Assembly (NCBI RefSeq): GCF_002276045.1
Contig: NZ_NQMR01000015.1
Span: 1-64,000, forward strand
DNA: 64,000 nucleotides
From: Pseudoalteromonas sp. NBT06-2
GTDB taxonomy: Bacteria > Pseudomonadota > Gammaproteobacteria > Enterobacterales > Alteromonadaceae
Direction: 5' to 3'
The position numbers and the translations under genes were made by a program. The notes beneath the pieces were generated by a model, which had not been told where the DNA came from, searched no databases, and saw only the letters and a list, made by a program, of their open reading frames with translations. Shown here in pieces: positions 27,294 to 36,954 of this stretch (its first letter is position 1; every line of letters begins with the position of its first letter).

Positions 27294-28620
27294 TTATTTT
27301 GTTTTATCCCAAGCTGGGACATCAAATTTAACTAATAACCCCCCTTGTTCACGATTGGCTAATTTTAATTGGCCATCGTGAGCAGATATTACTTCATTAC
27401 ATAAACTTAAGCCTAGTCCAGTGCCTTTTTCTTTGGTACTAAAGAAAGGAAGTAATGCTTGTTGTAACTGTGAGGCTTGCATGCCGTTGCCTCTGTCAAC
27501 TAAAGCAAATACCAAACGATTATTTTCGAACACCACTTTGAGTGCAATATCGCTGATTTCACAATCAGATTCATGGGCATTTTTGAGTAAGTTAATGAGT
27601 ACTTGCTCTATTTGAGTCCCATCAAAAAAACCATCTGTTTTAGGTAAATCATCCAATAAGGTAAAGTCATAAATTCGTTGAACTGATGTAAGTAATAAAC
27701 TGAGGTTTTGTCTGGTTTTTGTCGGTTCAGGTAAGCGGGCAAACTGCGCATATTGTTCCAAAAATACTTTTAAATTATCAGCGCGTCGGTTAATCGTTGT
27801 TAAAATATCAGGCAACATACCAAAGTGGGCTGGTTTATTGAGTATTTTAAGTGCTGACGATGTTAGTGAGGCTATCGGCGCTAAAGAGTTATTAAGCTCA
27901 TGGGAAATCAGTCGAATGGCATTTTTCCAAAGATTAATTTCTTGGCGAGATATTTCAGTGGTTAAGTCTTTGAATAAATATAACGTATGTTGGCGCAAAT
28001 TCATTTGAAAGTGCTGACAGGATAAATAATAGGTTTGCTTTTTATTCTCTTTATTTAATGTAATTAAGCCTGACTGTTTTTTTATGCAACTGTTTTTAAG
28101 TTCATCATCAAGATAGTTTACAATTTTTGTAAAAGTGAGGCCTTCTAATTTTCCTTTTATATTAAATAGTTTTTGCGCCACTAAATTTGAATATACAACC
28201 TGTTCATTTTCATTGGTTAAAACGATTGAAACAGGTGTGCTTTGCATTATAGTATCGAGTAATAACTCCCGCTGAAATAAGCTCATTCGCTCTTTTTTCA
28301 TGGTTTTAGCTAAGGCATTATAAGCATCAACTAGTTGGCCTAATTCACCTTTAAACTCATTATGAATTTGCACGCTAAAAATCATTATCTTGAAAGCTCA
28401 ATACACCCGATGTTAGGGCACTTATTAAGTTTCGGCTAGGTTTTAATAATCGTTGAATACCTATAAATACAAAGCTAAAACTAACTAATAATCCTAGGCT
28501 GATAATAAAAGATGTAGGAAATGCTAGGTAAGACAAACTCACATAGATACCTGCTTGTATTAATAACGTAATAAAAAATAATGTAAGTAATTGTGCTGAC
28601 AGTGTTATTTTTTTAATCAT
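27294..28620 (-). pseudogene. Sensor histidine kinase (NtrY/AtoS-like), frameshifted
   Basis: The N-terminal frame (81 residues from ATG 28620) has two hydrophobic segments and ends at SFQDNDF followed by TAG. A second frame continues directly (SVQIHNEFKGELGQLVDAYN, i.e. HAMP-like end, PAS domain, then kinase core). The kinase core has RLISHELNNSLAPIASLTSS, LINLLKNAHESD and STKEKGTGLGLSL (H, N and G2 boxes). Removing one base from the five-T run (plus 28377-28381) restores a protein of about 440 residues. It should be the partner of the sigma54 regulator next door, which is also broken. The ATGA overlap with that gene marks the original operon. Confidence 0.8.
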
Positions 28621-29120
28621 TTTTTGTTTAGCTCAATGGCAAATTTTTCCATTCTTCGATAAAAAGCTTGTCGACTAAGGCCTAACCCTTTTGCTGCTTT
28701 TGATACCACACCTTGTGCTTATTCTAAAGCTTTTTTAATATCTGATTTAGTATATTCTGCAATCTCACTTCGGGAGTTTTTAGAGCGTTTGATGCCTAAG
28801 TGTTCAGGTTGAATTTCATTATCACCACATAATAAACACGCTCGCTGAATTACATTTTGTAATTCTCTTACATTACCTGGCCAATCATAGTTTTGAATTA
28901 AGCTTTCAGCGCCTTTTGATAGGATTTTATCATTATTCATAAATAATGATATAAGCTCATTAATATCTTCTTTTCTTTGGTTGAGCGCGGGTAAATCAAG
29001 TTCAATGACATTTAATCGGTAATATAAATCTTCTCTGAAATTGCCTTTTTTTATGGCTTCAGTGAGGTTTTCGTTAGTTGCACTGATCATTATTTCTGGT
29101 GCTAAAATATCGATTTTGAA
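28617..29120 (-). pseudogene. Sigma54-dependent NtrC-family response regulator, truncated and nonsense-mutated
   Basis: What remains is the C-terminal half of an AAA+ sigma54 activator: EIMISATNENLTEAIKKGNF, REDLYYRLNVIELDLP and WPGNVRELQNVIQRA. A TAA at 28719-28721 then interrupts, but the same frame continues for 33 codons with the Fis-type HTH (KAAKGLGLSRQAFYRRMEKF) and stops at TGA 28617-28619, overlapping the kinase ATG. The receiver domain, Walker A and GAFTGA region are missing. Upstream the frame runs into an ABC permease fragment. So the gene has both a 5' deletion and a single late stop. It cannot make a working activator. Confidence 0.85.
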
Positions 29121-29706
29121 ATCGTCTGGTATGAACCGATATATCCATCACACCCACTATGGTCAATGGCTTTTTATTTACTAAAATTCGCTTGCCAACA
29201 GAATTAGCGCCACCAAATAGTGCATCATTTACGGTTTTATCTATCACAATAACCGCTTGAGAACTTGACTCAACTTCTTTACTCCAAGGTTCTCCATAAA
29301 TAAATGGCATTTCCATCAGGTTGAAAAGTTGATAGTTGGTTGCACTAGCAGATAAATTCATAGGTCTTGCTAATAAGTTCTCAGGCTCAGCTATAAATTG
29401 CGTTTCCCATAATCTCACTAAATTCTTGACTGGTAACTGAGCGTTGAATATGTTTTCTACATCCTTATAAGTCGTTCTTGGCATACGAGACGCTTCTTGC
29501 TCTAGGGCATGAGCGGGCCTATTATCTAACATGACAAGTTGTATATTTTCACTTTTATGCGGTAGTGGTACTTTTTGCTGTTGTAGCGAAATCGTCATCA
29601 TAGTGGTCATTAAGGCTATGCCAATAGCGATAGTGATCACCATTAGCGCATTCAGATTTTTTTTATGTTTTAAACTGTGTAAAACTTGTTTGAGTAACTC
29701 ATTCAT
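29074..29706 (-). pseudogene. N-terminal fragment of a MacB/FtsX-type ABC permease
   Basis: ATG 29706 begins with MNELLKQVLHSLKHKKNLNA and a transmembrane segment (ALMVITIAIGIALMTTMMTI), followed by the periplasmic MacB-PCD-like domain up to NKKPLTIVGVMDI. Then the sequence leaves the permease pattern (HTRRFQNRYFSTRNNDQCN) and enters the coding region of the sigma54 regulator in another frame. Full-length members have about 400 residues with three more C-terminal membrane segments, all absent here. The deletion junction is somewhere near 29100-29150. The ABC ATPase upstream is intact but has no complete permease here. Confidence 0.85.
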
Positions 29707-29715
29707 TTGATGCTC

Positions 29716-30411
29716 CTAAACAGCCATATCAGTTAATTGAGATTGCTGAATATCACTCACTTGGCCATCAAGAATTTGAATATTACGATTGGCGCGGCGC
29801 GCAAGCTCAGGATCATGGGTTACCATGATAATGGTTGTACCTTTTTTGTTGATATCTTGTAATAAATCCATCACTTGGCGCGCCATTAATGAATCTAAGT
29901 TACCAGTGGGTTCATCGGCTAATAAAAAGCGCGGTTTACCCGCTAATGCTCTGGCAATAGCGACCCTTTGTTGTTGACCACCACTGAGTTGATTAGGTAA
30001 ATGATGCATACGTGAGGCTAAACCTACGATCTCTAATGATTCTTCTATGCGTTTTTTACGATCGTTACGGTTTAGGCCTCGAAATATTAAAGGGACTTCT
30101 ACATTGTCATATAAACTTAAATCTGAAATAAGATTAAAGCCTTGAAATATAAATCCTATTTTTTCATTTCTTAAACGAGATAACTGATTGTCATTTAAAC
30201 CTTTGATGTTGACACCATCTAAAAAATAATCTCCTTTTTCGAAGGTTTCAAGCATGCCTGCAAGATTTAAAAAAGTAGTTTTACCTGAGCCTGAAGGGCC
30301 TGTTACTGATACAAAATCACCTTCGGCAACTTCTAAATTAACATCACAGAGTGCATGGGTTTCAATTAAATCTGTACGATATATTTTACTGACGTTTTTC
30401 ATTGATAACAT
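29716..30411 (-). CDS. ABC transporter ATP-binding protein, MacB/LolD type
   Basis: 231 residues from ATG 30411 with AAGGAT upstream. Walker A is GPSGSGKTT near residue 40, the signature LSGGQQQRVAIARAL near 142 and Walker B RFLLADEPTGN just after; the H-loop is MVTHD. This family powers MacB/FtsX-type permeases that export peptides, lipoproteins or antibiotics. It sits between the HlyD-type adaptor and a truncated permease, so it may now lack a partner. The sequence itself shows no damage, consistent with recent loss of the permease or with use of a permease elsewhere. Confidence 0.9.
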   Translation of the reverse strand: MLSMKNVSKIYRTDLIETHALCDVNLEVAEGDFVSVTGPSGSGKTTFLNLAGMLETFEKGDYFLDGVNIKGLNDNQLSRLRNEKIGFIFQGFNLISDLSLYDNVEVPLIFRGLNRNDRKKRIEESLEIVGLASRMHHLPNQLSGGQQQRVAIARALAGKPRFLLADEPTGNLDSLMARQVMDLLQDINKKGTTIIMVTHDPELARRANRNIQILDGQVSDIQQSQLTDMAV

Positions 30412-30529
30412 TTTAAAATCCTTATAAATTTGCTGCGCAGTTTTATTGAGGCCACTATGTGGCGAAATGATTATATTGAATGCCTTTAACTCATTTTTAG
30501 TAGTTAAAGCGAATTCTTATTATTTTTAC

Positions 30530-30553
30530 ATCGCGAAGCGATTATTAATAAAA
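30530..30553. repeat. Dispersed palindromic repeat (ATCGCGAAGCGAT), copy A
   Basis: ATCGC-GAA-GCGAT followed by TATTAATAAAA. A near-identical copy is at 43362-43386. It lies in the 158-bp gap between the HlyD-type gene and the ABC ATPase. Confidence 0.6.
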
Positions 30554-30569
30554 CCTCTCTCAGGAAATT

Positions 30570-31853
30570 TTATTGGGTTATTAATACTTGGCTTTGATCA
30601 TTAAATGGTGCGAGCGTTGAAATGACTACGGTATCGCCTTGCTTTAAACCTGATGTGATTTCTACTTTGCCAGTGCTACGAGCACCAAGTTTTATTTTTA
30701 CTCTTTGTGCTAAGTTATCTTTCACTACGTAAGCTTTTAGACCTGCGCCTGACTCAACGAAAGCTCCTCTTTGTAGAGTGAGAATGTTGTCTTTTTGTTC
30801 AATAATGATTTGCGTTGATACGCGTTGGTTTTGACGCATGCCTGGAATTTGATCCGTTAAACGAATACGTCCAGAGACTTGTCCGTTATTGACTTCAGGT
30901 GAAATCGCAGTCAATTTCCCTGGATAAGACTGACCATTTAAAGTGATATTGGCATCAAAGCCTAACCCAAGTTCATCGGCATAGCTTTCAGGGATTTGTG
31001 CTTCTATTTCAAATGCTGATAAATCTACCAGTGATAATAGTGGTGTATTACGTAAAACAGCTTGTTTTTGTTGGATACTAATATTTCCGACAATGCCATT
31101 TAGTGGTGAACGAATCTCTAAAGCTGCCACTTTACGCTCTAGCTCTTCACTGATATGGTGTTGACGCTGTAATTGCAGCTCAAGTGCTTTGAGTTCAAAT
31201 TCAAGTTGTTCTTTTTGCAGTTTTAAGCTTTCAATAGCATGGTTATTAGTAAGTGTAGCGCGCTTTAATCGTACAACTACTTCATCATATTCTAATTGTG
31301 AAATAAGCGACTTATCGATACTGGCTTTTGAGCGGGCCATTTCACTTTGTGCTGCGGCTAAATCTACAGCGGCTATTTCCATTGTTTGTTGATTATTTAA
31401 TAGGTCACGGCGAGTTTGAATTTTTTGGCGCTCAACTTGAATTGAAAGTTCATCTAATCTGGCTTGCTCTTGTGCGTATTCACTTTTAAGTTGTGGGCTA
31501 TCGATTACAGCTAATAGTTGCGCTTCTTCAACAGTATCCCCAGGTTTAACATGTAAAAATACCGTACCTTCATCCATGGAGTAGAGCGTTGGATTTACTG
31601 CAGCAATAGTTCGACCTTCAACTCGAATATCTTCTATAAATAGACCGCGCTCAACGGTTGCTAAGCGAACTTGTTGCTTTGATACGGTGAGATCTGCACT
31701 TAACAGTGATGCCATTGCAGGATAGCTGACCCAACCAATGGCAGCTATTGCAGTCGCACATGTTAGGGCAATGATACTTGTACGATTAATACCTAAAATG
31801 CGATTACTTTTAGGTTGTACTGCACGGTCTTGTTGTGAAGTGTCTTTAATCAT
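30570..31853 (-). CDS. HlyD-family membrane fusion protein of the ABC export island
   Basis: 427 residues. One N-terminal transmembrane segment (TSIIALTCATAIAAIGWVSY), a lipoyl half (VFLHVKPGDTVEEAQLLAVI), a long coiled-coil hairpin (about residues 125-240), a second lipoyl half (ALEIRSPLNGIVGNISI) and a beta-barrel domain ending in GLKQGDTVVIS. Such adaptors connect MacB-type exporters with an outer-membrane channel. It is the first gene after a sigma54-type promoter and heads what was an adaptor-ATPase-permease-regulator-kinase operon. The frame is intact although three downstream genes are damaged. Confidence 0.88.
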   Translation of the reverse strand: MIKDTSQQDRAVQPKSNRILGINRTSIIALTCATAIAAIGWVSYPAMASLLSADLTVSKQQVRLATVERGLFIEDIRVEGRTIAAVNPTLYSMDEGTVFLHVKPGDTVEEAQLLAVIDSPQLKSEYAQEQARLDELSIQVERQKIQTRRDLLNNQQTMEIAAVDLAAAQSEMARSKASIDKSLISQLEYDEVVVRLKRATLTNNHAIESLKLQKEQLEFELKALELQLQRQHHISEELERKVAALEIRSPLNGIVGNISIQQKQAVLRNTPLLSLVDLSAFEIEAQIPESYADELGLGFDANITLNGQSYPGKLTAISPEVNNGQVSGRIRLTDQIPGMRQNQRVSTQIIIEQKDNILTLQRGAFVESGAGLKAYVVKDNLAQRVKIKLGARSTGKVEITSGLKQGDTVVISTLAPFNDQSQVLITQ

Positions 31854-31902
31854 GACCCATGTCCTTATTAATATTTTTATCGTGTAATTATTATTTACTT
31901 TA

Positions 31903-31917
31903 TCAACTAACGTGCCA
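31903..31917 (-). promoter_or_regulatory. Sigma54 (-24/-12) promoter of the ABC export operon
   Basis: The minus strand reads TGGCACGTTAGTTGA, matching the sigma54 consensus TGGCACG-N4-TTGC with one mismatch. It is about 50 bp upstream of the HlyD-type start. The regulator encoded downstream was of the sigma54-activator class, which supports the assignment. Confidence 0.8.
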
Positions 31918-31976
31918 TGTTTTAACTCGTTGATTTATTTGTTCTTATTTTTTTTGATGATTTTGTGATAATAGTA

Positions 31977-32005
31977 CGGACGGACAGCGGACAGTCCGCG
32001 GACAG
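31977..32005. promoter_or_regulatory. Upstream activator site with repeated CGGACAG
   Basis: Three CGGACAG heptamers (31981, 31988, 31999) and a CGGAC-A-GTCCG palindrome (31988-31998) lie about 70-90 bp upstream of the sigma54 promoter, the usual place for an NtrC-type activator to bind. The rest of the 31854-32203 gap is AT-rich with no other signal that I recognise. Confidence 0.65.
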
Positions 32006-32203
32006 GTGTACGGTAATAGATCTGTTACGCTTTATTTAACATGGTTGAGTTATTTAGAAATAAGCAATTGAACTATATAATTAATCAAGAGGCTGTTATT
32101 TAGCCTGTATAATAGTGGTGAAAAATACTAGCTAGTTTTTTATGGTTGGCTATAATGCGCTGTTTTATTATTTCTTCTAACCGAAATATTGGCAGTACTC
32201 ACT

Positions 32204-32746
32204 ATGCAATTATTAAAATCAACTACACACCCTAATATTAAATCTTTATCTAAGAGCATGTTTCAGCGTAAAGCTGCCCGAGGTATTATCTTAAAAGGTG
32301 AAAATATTTTGATGGTGTATACCGCGAGATATCACGATTATACTTTACCTGGTGGTGGTATTGATGAGGGGGAAGATATTCAAGCTGGTTTAATACGTGA
32401 GTTAAGCGAAGAAACAGGAGCATGTAATATTAAAAATATACAAGAGTTTGGTTTATATGAAGAATTTAGACCTTGGTATAAAGCTGATTTTGATATTGTT
32501 CATATGTTATCTTATTGTTTTACATGCTCAATAGATGATGAGTTAGGGGAAACAAAGCTAGAAGATTATGAAATTAAAAATGGTATGAAACCAGTTTGGA
32601 TCAATATATTTAAAGCAATTAAGCACAACCAAGATACGATAGCGAATAGTCCTAAAAAAGGTATGTCGATAGAAAGAGAAACATTTTTACTAAAACGAAT
32701 TGTAGAACTAGGCTTAGTTAAACAGCTAGAAAGTATATGTAGTTAA
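32204..32746 (+). CDS. Nudix hydrolase
   Basis: 180 residues from ATG 32204 (an in-frame TTG lies 15 bases upstream). The Nudix box is complete: GGGIDEGEDIQAGLIRELSE followed by ETGA, fitting GX5EX7REUXEEXGU near residue 48. These enzymes hydrolyse nucleoside diphosphates linked to another moiety, with Mg. Substrate is not predictable. It is a single gene, convergent with hpf and separated from it by a strong hairpin. Confidence 0.85.
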   Translation: MQLLKSTTHPNIKSLSKSMFQRKAARGIILKGENILMVYTARYHDYTLPGGGIDEGEDIQAGLIRELSEETGACNIKNIQEFGLYEEFRPWYKADFDIVHMLSYCFTCSIDDELGETKLEDYEIKNGMKPVWINIFKAIKHNQDTIANSPKKGMSIERETFLLKRIVELGLVKQLESICS

Positions 32747-32779
32747 GTAGTTTGTTGTAATAGGCTTAAATGGTGGGAA

Positions 32780-32805
32780 AGCTTGCTCAATATTTTGAGC
32801 AAGCT
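32780..32805. terminator. Hairpin between Nudix and hpf genes
   Basis: AGCTTGCTCAA-TATT-TTGAGCAAGCT is a perfect 11-bp stem between two convergent genes. U-tracts are weak, so terminator function is likely but not certain. Confidence 0.65.
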
Positions 32806-32822
32806 CACTCAAAACTTACTAA

Positions 32823-33155
32823 TTATTCAATTTCATCTAAAACTTCAGCTGAGTATAGCTTATTGTGTAAATTTGCTTTTAAAACGCCTTTACGATGTGA
32901 CAAAGATGACTCTAACTTTTTAACTGCGCTTGCAATTGCTGCATATAATTCTTTGTCTGATGCGTTAACTGAAATACTTACTCCTTCATATACTGTTGAC
33001 ACTTCAATTTTTTGTTCATTTCGCTCTACTGTAACAATAGCCTTTAGCGACATAATATCTGGATAATGCTGGCCGATTTTAGAAAACTTATTCTCTACGG
33101 ATTGTTTAATAGCTTCAGTAATTTCAACGTGATGACCGGAAATCTCTATCTTCAT
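32823..33155 (-). CDS. hpf: Ribosome hibernation promoting factor (short HPF/RaiA family)
   Basis: 110 residues from ATG 33155, chosen because AGGA precedes it at proper spacing and the protein then begins MKIEISGHHVEITEAIKQSV, the normal HPF start (an in-frame upstream ATG would add 17 unrelated residues). The S30AE fold pattern continues with KIEVSTVYEGVSISVNASDK and the basic helix AIASAVKKLESSLSHRKG. These proteins bind the 30S decoding centre and promote 100S dimers or idle 70S ribosomes in stationary phase. Confidence 0.88.
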   Translation of the reverse strand: MKIEISGHHVEITEAIKQSVENKFSKIGQHYPDIMSLKAIVTVERNEQKIEVSTVYEGVSISVNASDKELYAAIASAVKKLESSLSHRKGVLKANLHNKLYSAEVLDEIE

Positions 33156-33464
33156 ATTTGTATCCTTTTCATTATCTTCAATATAATAATCGGTCTTGTA
33201 CATCAAAAAAACAAGGGGTAAATGACAAAAAAATTTAATTTTTTTTAATTAACAAAATAGTGATTGTTTTTCTTGAAATGAAATTAATTTGGGCGCATGC
33301 TGTTAAATTGCTTCGCGTTTGAAAACCCTCATATACTTACAAATTTGCAATATACTTCTTTGATTAATTGTAAAGAATAAAACCATTATAAATTCTCATT
33401 AGATATTTTATACATAAGCGTTTTTTGATAGTTTTGCAGCAGACAAGAATAGTGAGACAAAAAA

Positions 33465-34412
33465 ATGAATGAATTTTATCCTGAAGTAACACCTTTCAAT
33501 GATTTTTTATTAGAAGTTGGTGATGATCACCAAATTTATGTAGAGGAATGTGGTAATCCACAAGGCCAAGCTGTTTTGTTTATTCATGGTGGCCCAGGTG
33601 GCGGGTGCTCTGAAACAGATCGACGTTTTTTTGATCCTGAAAAATATCATATAATTTTATTTGATCAACGAGGCTGCGGTCGCTCAAAACCTCATGGCAG
33701 TTTAGAGAAAAATGAAACTAAGTATTTAGTTGCTGATATAGAAATGATCCGAGCTAAATTAAATATTGATAGCTGGCATGTCTTTGGTGGTTCATGGGGT
33801 TCAACATTATCTTTAGTGTATGCACAAACTCATCCTGACAATGTAAAAAGCTTAGTGTTAAGAGGGATTTTCTTAGCTAGACCAGACGATACCAACTGGG
33901 CTTTTTCTGGTGGTGGTGCGACACGACTGTTCCCTGATTACTGGCAAGCATATTTAAATACCTTACCTGAAGGTCTAACTGATACTTCTATTAAAGCTGC
34001 TTATGAAATTATGATCGGTGAAGATAAAGATCTTGCATTAAAAATTGCAAAAGCTTGGGCACAATGGGAGATCCGTTGTTGTACTTTATTGCCAGATGAA
34101 GCATTTGTAGCAGACAAAACAGATGATGAATCTAGTTGGAGTTTAGCGCGTCATGAAGCACACTATATGGTTAACGATTGCTTTTTAACTGACAATCAAA
34201 TTTTAGCTAATTGCGATAAAATAGCGCATATTCCAACAACGATTGTTCATGGCCGTTATGATGTTGTTTGTCCGTTTGATAATGCATGGAGCTTGCATCA
34301 ACATTTACCAAAATCAGAATTATTGATCAGCGAAAATGCAGGTCACGCTTCAGTAGAGCCTGCAACAAAACATAATTTATTAGCAGCAACTAAAAAAATG
34401 CTAACAGTTTAA
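33465..34412 (+). CDS. pip: Proline iminopeptidase
   Basis: 315-residue alpha/beta hydrolase of the S33 family. The oxyanion HGGPGGG motif is at about residue 40, the nucleophile elbow GGSWGS near 110, Asp in HGRYDVVCP near 266 and His in NAGHAS near 294. It begins with the family opening FYPEVTPFNDFLLEVGD. It removes N-terminal proline from peptides in the cytoplasm. The GFA-family gene follows after 10 bp, so the two are probably co-transcribed. Confidence 0.92.
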   Translation: MNEFYPEVTPFNDFLLEVGDDHQIYVEECGNPQGQAVLFIHGGPGGGCSETDRRFFDPEKYHIILFDQRGCGRSKPHGSLEKNETKYLVADIEMIRAKLNIDSWHVFGGSWGSTLSLVYAQTHPDNVKSLVLRGIFLARPDDTNWAFSGGGATRLFPDYWQAYLNTLPEGLTDTSIKAAYEIMIGEDKDLALKIAKAWAQWEIRCCTLLPDEAFVADKTDDESSWSLARHEAHYMVNDCFLTDNQILANCDKIAHIPTTIVHGRYDVVCPFDNAWSLHQHLPKSELLISENAGHASVEPATKHNLLAATKKMLTV

Positions 34413-34422
34413 AGGATTTAAA

Positions 34423-34833
34423 ATGTATACAGGTAAATGTTTATGCGGTGAAGTAGAAGTCGCGTTAAAAGGTGCTATTAGCGATATTATTCATTGTCAT
34501 TGTTCATTATGTCGAAAATCAAGTGGTACTGCTTTTGCTACCAATGGTTTTATACAATCAAGTGATTTTGAAGTTGTAAAAGGACAAGAAAAGTTATCTT
34601 CATTTACTTTTAAACCAGGACGAATTCGTCATTTTTGTTCAGCATGTGGTTCACCTGTATATAGTGAAAACCAAGATGATCCAAGCCGTTTAAGGTTACG
34701 TTTAGGTATTTTAGAGTCTGATATTATTGAACGTCCTATATCTCATAATTTTGTATCTTCACAAGCTAATTGGGAAGACTTAGATGCAGGGTTACCTAGG
34801 TATGATGCATTTGAACCGAGTCGTCAGAAGTAG
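34423..34833 (+). CDS. GFA family (glutathione-dependent formaldehyde-activating type) zinc protein
   Basis: 136 residues. The conserved Cys pattern is visible: CLCGEV near residue 6, HCHCSLCRKSSG near 27 and FCSACGSPVY near 68, which bind two zinc ions in this fold. AFATNGF and the GxxxxLR region also fit. Members are linked to glutathione-formaldehyde chemistry, but most are of unknown function. It is the second gene after pip and is followed by a strong terminator. Confidence 0.85.
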   Translation: MYTGKCLCGEVEVALKGAISDIIHCHCSLCRKSSGTAFATNGFIQSSDFEVVKGQEKLSSFTFKPGRIRHFCSACGSPVYSENQDDPSRLRLRLGILESDIIERPISHNFVSSQANWEDLDAGLPRYDAFEPSRQK

Positions 34834-34840
34834 TTGTAAT

Positions 34841-34868
34841 AAAAACTCCAATGCTCATTGGAGTTTTT
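34841..34868. terminator. Terminator after the pip-GFA genes
   Basis: AAAAACTCCAATG-CT-CATTGGAGTTTTT is a perfect stem with flanking A and T runs. It serves the plus-strand operon and probably also the convergent S9 peptidase gene. Confidence 0.85.
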
Positions 34869-34895
34869 ATTTATTTTTGTATTTTATTGAATAAA

Positions 34896-36806
34896 TTAAA
34901 TATGTTTTTTTATAAACTCATCAATTTTTCGTAATGCTTGCATTCTATTTTTACCTTTACTCAGGTAATGATCCCCTTTTTCAAGTTCAATAAAACTTGC
35001 TTTTTTATCTGCATCTTCTAGTTCATCAAACATTTCTTCTGATTGTGAAATTGGCACAATTTTATCTAATTCTCCATGGATCAATAAGATTGGAATATTG
35101 ATATTTTTAATATGGTTAATGGGAGATATTTGTTTTAAGTGATCTTTGTTTATATCTCCATTAGAAATGAGATCCTGCCAGTACGATACCACCCAATGAT
35201 CACTGCCATAATTTATTTTCTCTTTTTTGAGCATAGCTTCGACGTCAGCAACTCCATTTATTGAAACTGCGCACTGATATAGCTCTGGTGTAAAAGCTGC
35301 ACCCGCTAATGCCGCGTAACCACCATAACTACTACCCACAATACATACTTTATCTTTATCAATATGACCTTTGTTTATTAGATCTTTAACTGCATCAGTC
35401 AAATCATCTTGCATTGCTTTACCCCATTGTCCGCGACCAGCTAATGTGTGTTCTGGGCCAAAACCTGTAGAGCCGCGAAATTGTGGTTGTATTACTAAAT
35501 ATCCTTGATTCGCAAAATATTGACTCATCCAATCAAAACTTACTGTGTCGTACGACTCAGGACCACCATGAGGCAAAATAATAGCTGGTAATTTTTCAAG
35601 TTTAGAATTAACCGGTTTAGTCATTAATGTTGGAATTATTAAGCCATCTCTAGCCTTAAAAGAGTATTGAGTAACAGGGTTTACAGTTTCAGGTGTAATT
35701 GAGGGCCTTAAAGAGGCTAGCCTACTTAACGTGCTATTTTGATATAATACATAATCACCAGAACTATTTTCTCCGTCCATATATAAGATTATACTACTCC
35801 AGTCAGGCGTATAATCTGCAATTATAAAAGCATTGTTTGGCATCGCATGATTAATACCGCGTATACGTGCGTTTAGTTTATTATCAAAAAAATCGTAAGT
35901 AGGTGTAAAACCGGAATACCTAACACCATGTACAACCCGATTGATGTCCGTCAGCAATCTTTCTACATCTTTGTCTTTATGGCTAAATGTGGCATCAGAT
36001 ATTTTTCCGTCAGCTAGTGACATAGTGAAATAAGCAACGCGCCCATGTTTCTTGTCTTTATTTAACATTACTAAACTTTTGAAATCAGGTGTTATTCCTG
36101 CAAAGCTTTTTGTTCTATAAGAGGTTTCTTCTTTGAAAATTTGAACCCAATCACCGTCAATTAAAGATTCTACTTGATGTATATTGGTATCATTATTATA
36201 TCTTTCTCTAGCTAACACATTAGCTTGATCATCCATAAAAAAATCAATCGTATCTTTTTTACTTCGCTTATAAATTCTAGGTCTTTTATTCTTTGTTAAA
36301 TTGACTTTATATAAATTAAAAGAGCCGAGATCTTTATAAGCAGGCATATATGCATATCTCTTGTCGGGGCTGATACCAATAACACGGCCTAACTGTGTTT
36401 GACCTCCGTAAATACCTTTGCCAGGAATGAGTAATTGATGAAGTTTATTTGTTGCTAAGTTAAAAGCAAAAGCAGCACTAACTTCATGGCGACCTCTATA
36501 ACCATTTAAGTAGCGGTTTTGAGTGGCGACTAGAATAAGTTTTTCATTACTTATGAAATAAGCAAAGTTTGGTTTTACGTTTGAAATATCAATTGCTGAA
36601 ATTAGATTTTTAGTTTTTAACTCTCTTATGATAAGTAAATCTTTGTCTGTAGATGTATCTCTATAGGCAATTCTTTGGGCATCAGGAGATAGCACCATTA
36701 AGCTAATGTTTGGTAACTCTCCATAATTTTCAATTTTTGGTGCTGATATTTTTCCAAGGGGTTGTGTTGAAATGAGTAATATTGCTAAATATATTAATAT
36801 TCGCAT
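34896..36806 (-). CDS. S9 family prolyl oligopeptidase-type peptidase, secreted
   Basis: 636 residues with an N-terminal signal (MRILIYLAILLISTQPLGKI). Residues to about 370 form a beta-propeller region; the hydrolase domain follows with LPAIILPHGGPESYD, FGPEHTLAGRGQWG, the nucleophile GSSYGGYAAL near 492, Asp in HGELDKIVPI and His in KGDHYLS. This resembles the acylaminoacyl/dipeptidyl S9C-type enzymes common in marine gammaproteobacteria. Likely a periplasmic peptidase for short peptides. All catalytic residues are present. Single gene with its own promoter. Confidence 0.88.
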   Translation of the reverse strand: MRILIYLAILLISTQPLGKISAPKIENYGELPNISLMVLSPDAQRIAYRDTSTDKDLLIIRELKTKNLISAIDISNVKPNFAYFISNEKLILVATQNRYLNGYRGRHEVSAAFAFNLATNKLHQLLIPGKGIYGGQTQLGRVIGISPDKRYAYMPAYKDLGSFNLYKVNLTKNKRPRIYKRSKKDTIDFFMDDQANVLARERYNNDTNIHQVESLIDGDWVQIFKEETSYRTKSFAGITPDFKSLVMLNKDKKHGRVAYFTMSLADGKISDATFSHKDKDVERLLTDINRVVHGVRYSGFTPTYDFFDNKLNARIRGINHAMPNNAFIIADYTPDWSSIILYMDGENSSGDYVLYQNSTLSRLASLRPSITPETVNPVTQYSFKARDGLIIPTLMTKPVNSKLEKLPAIILPHGGPESYDTVSFDWMSQYFANQGYLVIQPQFRGSTGFGPEHTLAGRGQWGKAMQDDLTDAVKDLINKGHIDKDKVCIVGSSYGGYAALAGAAFTPELYQCAVSINGVADVEAMLKKEKINYGSDHWVVSYWQDLISNGDINKDHLKQISPINHIKNINIPILLIHGELDKIVPISQSEEMFDELEDADKKASFIELEKGDHYLSKGKNRMQALRKIDEFIKKHI

Positions 36807-36954
36807 TATATCTCCTTATATTGCTGAATTTTCAATGTATTATAAAGAAAATACTAATTAAGAGTACTTATAAATACTTTAATATAAGAAAAAACTGAAA
36901 CAACTTTAGTAAGGCAGTATGTATTTAAGCCTCGTCGCCTAAAGTAAATGTAAT

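Noticed and set aside
32770-33066. 98-residue plus-strand frame opposite hpf
   Set aside because: Shadow of hpf; it also runs through the terminator hairpin.
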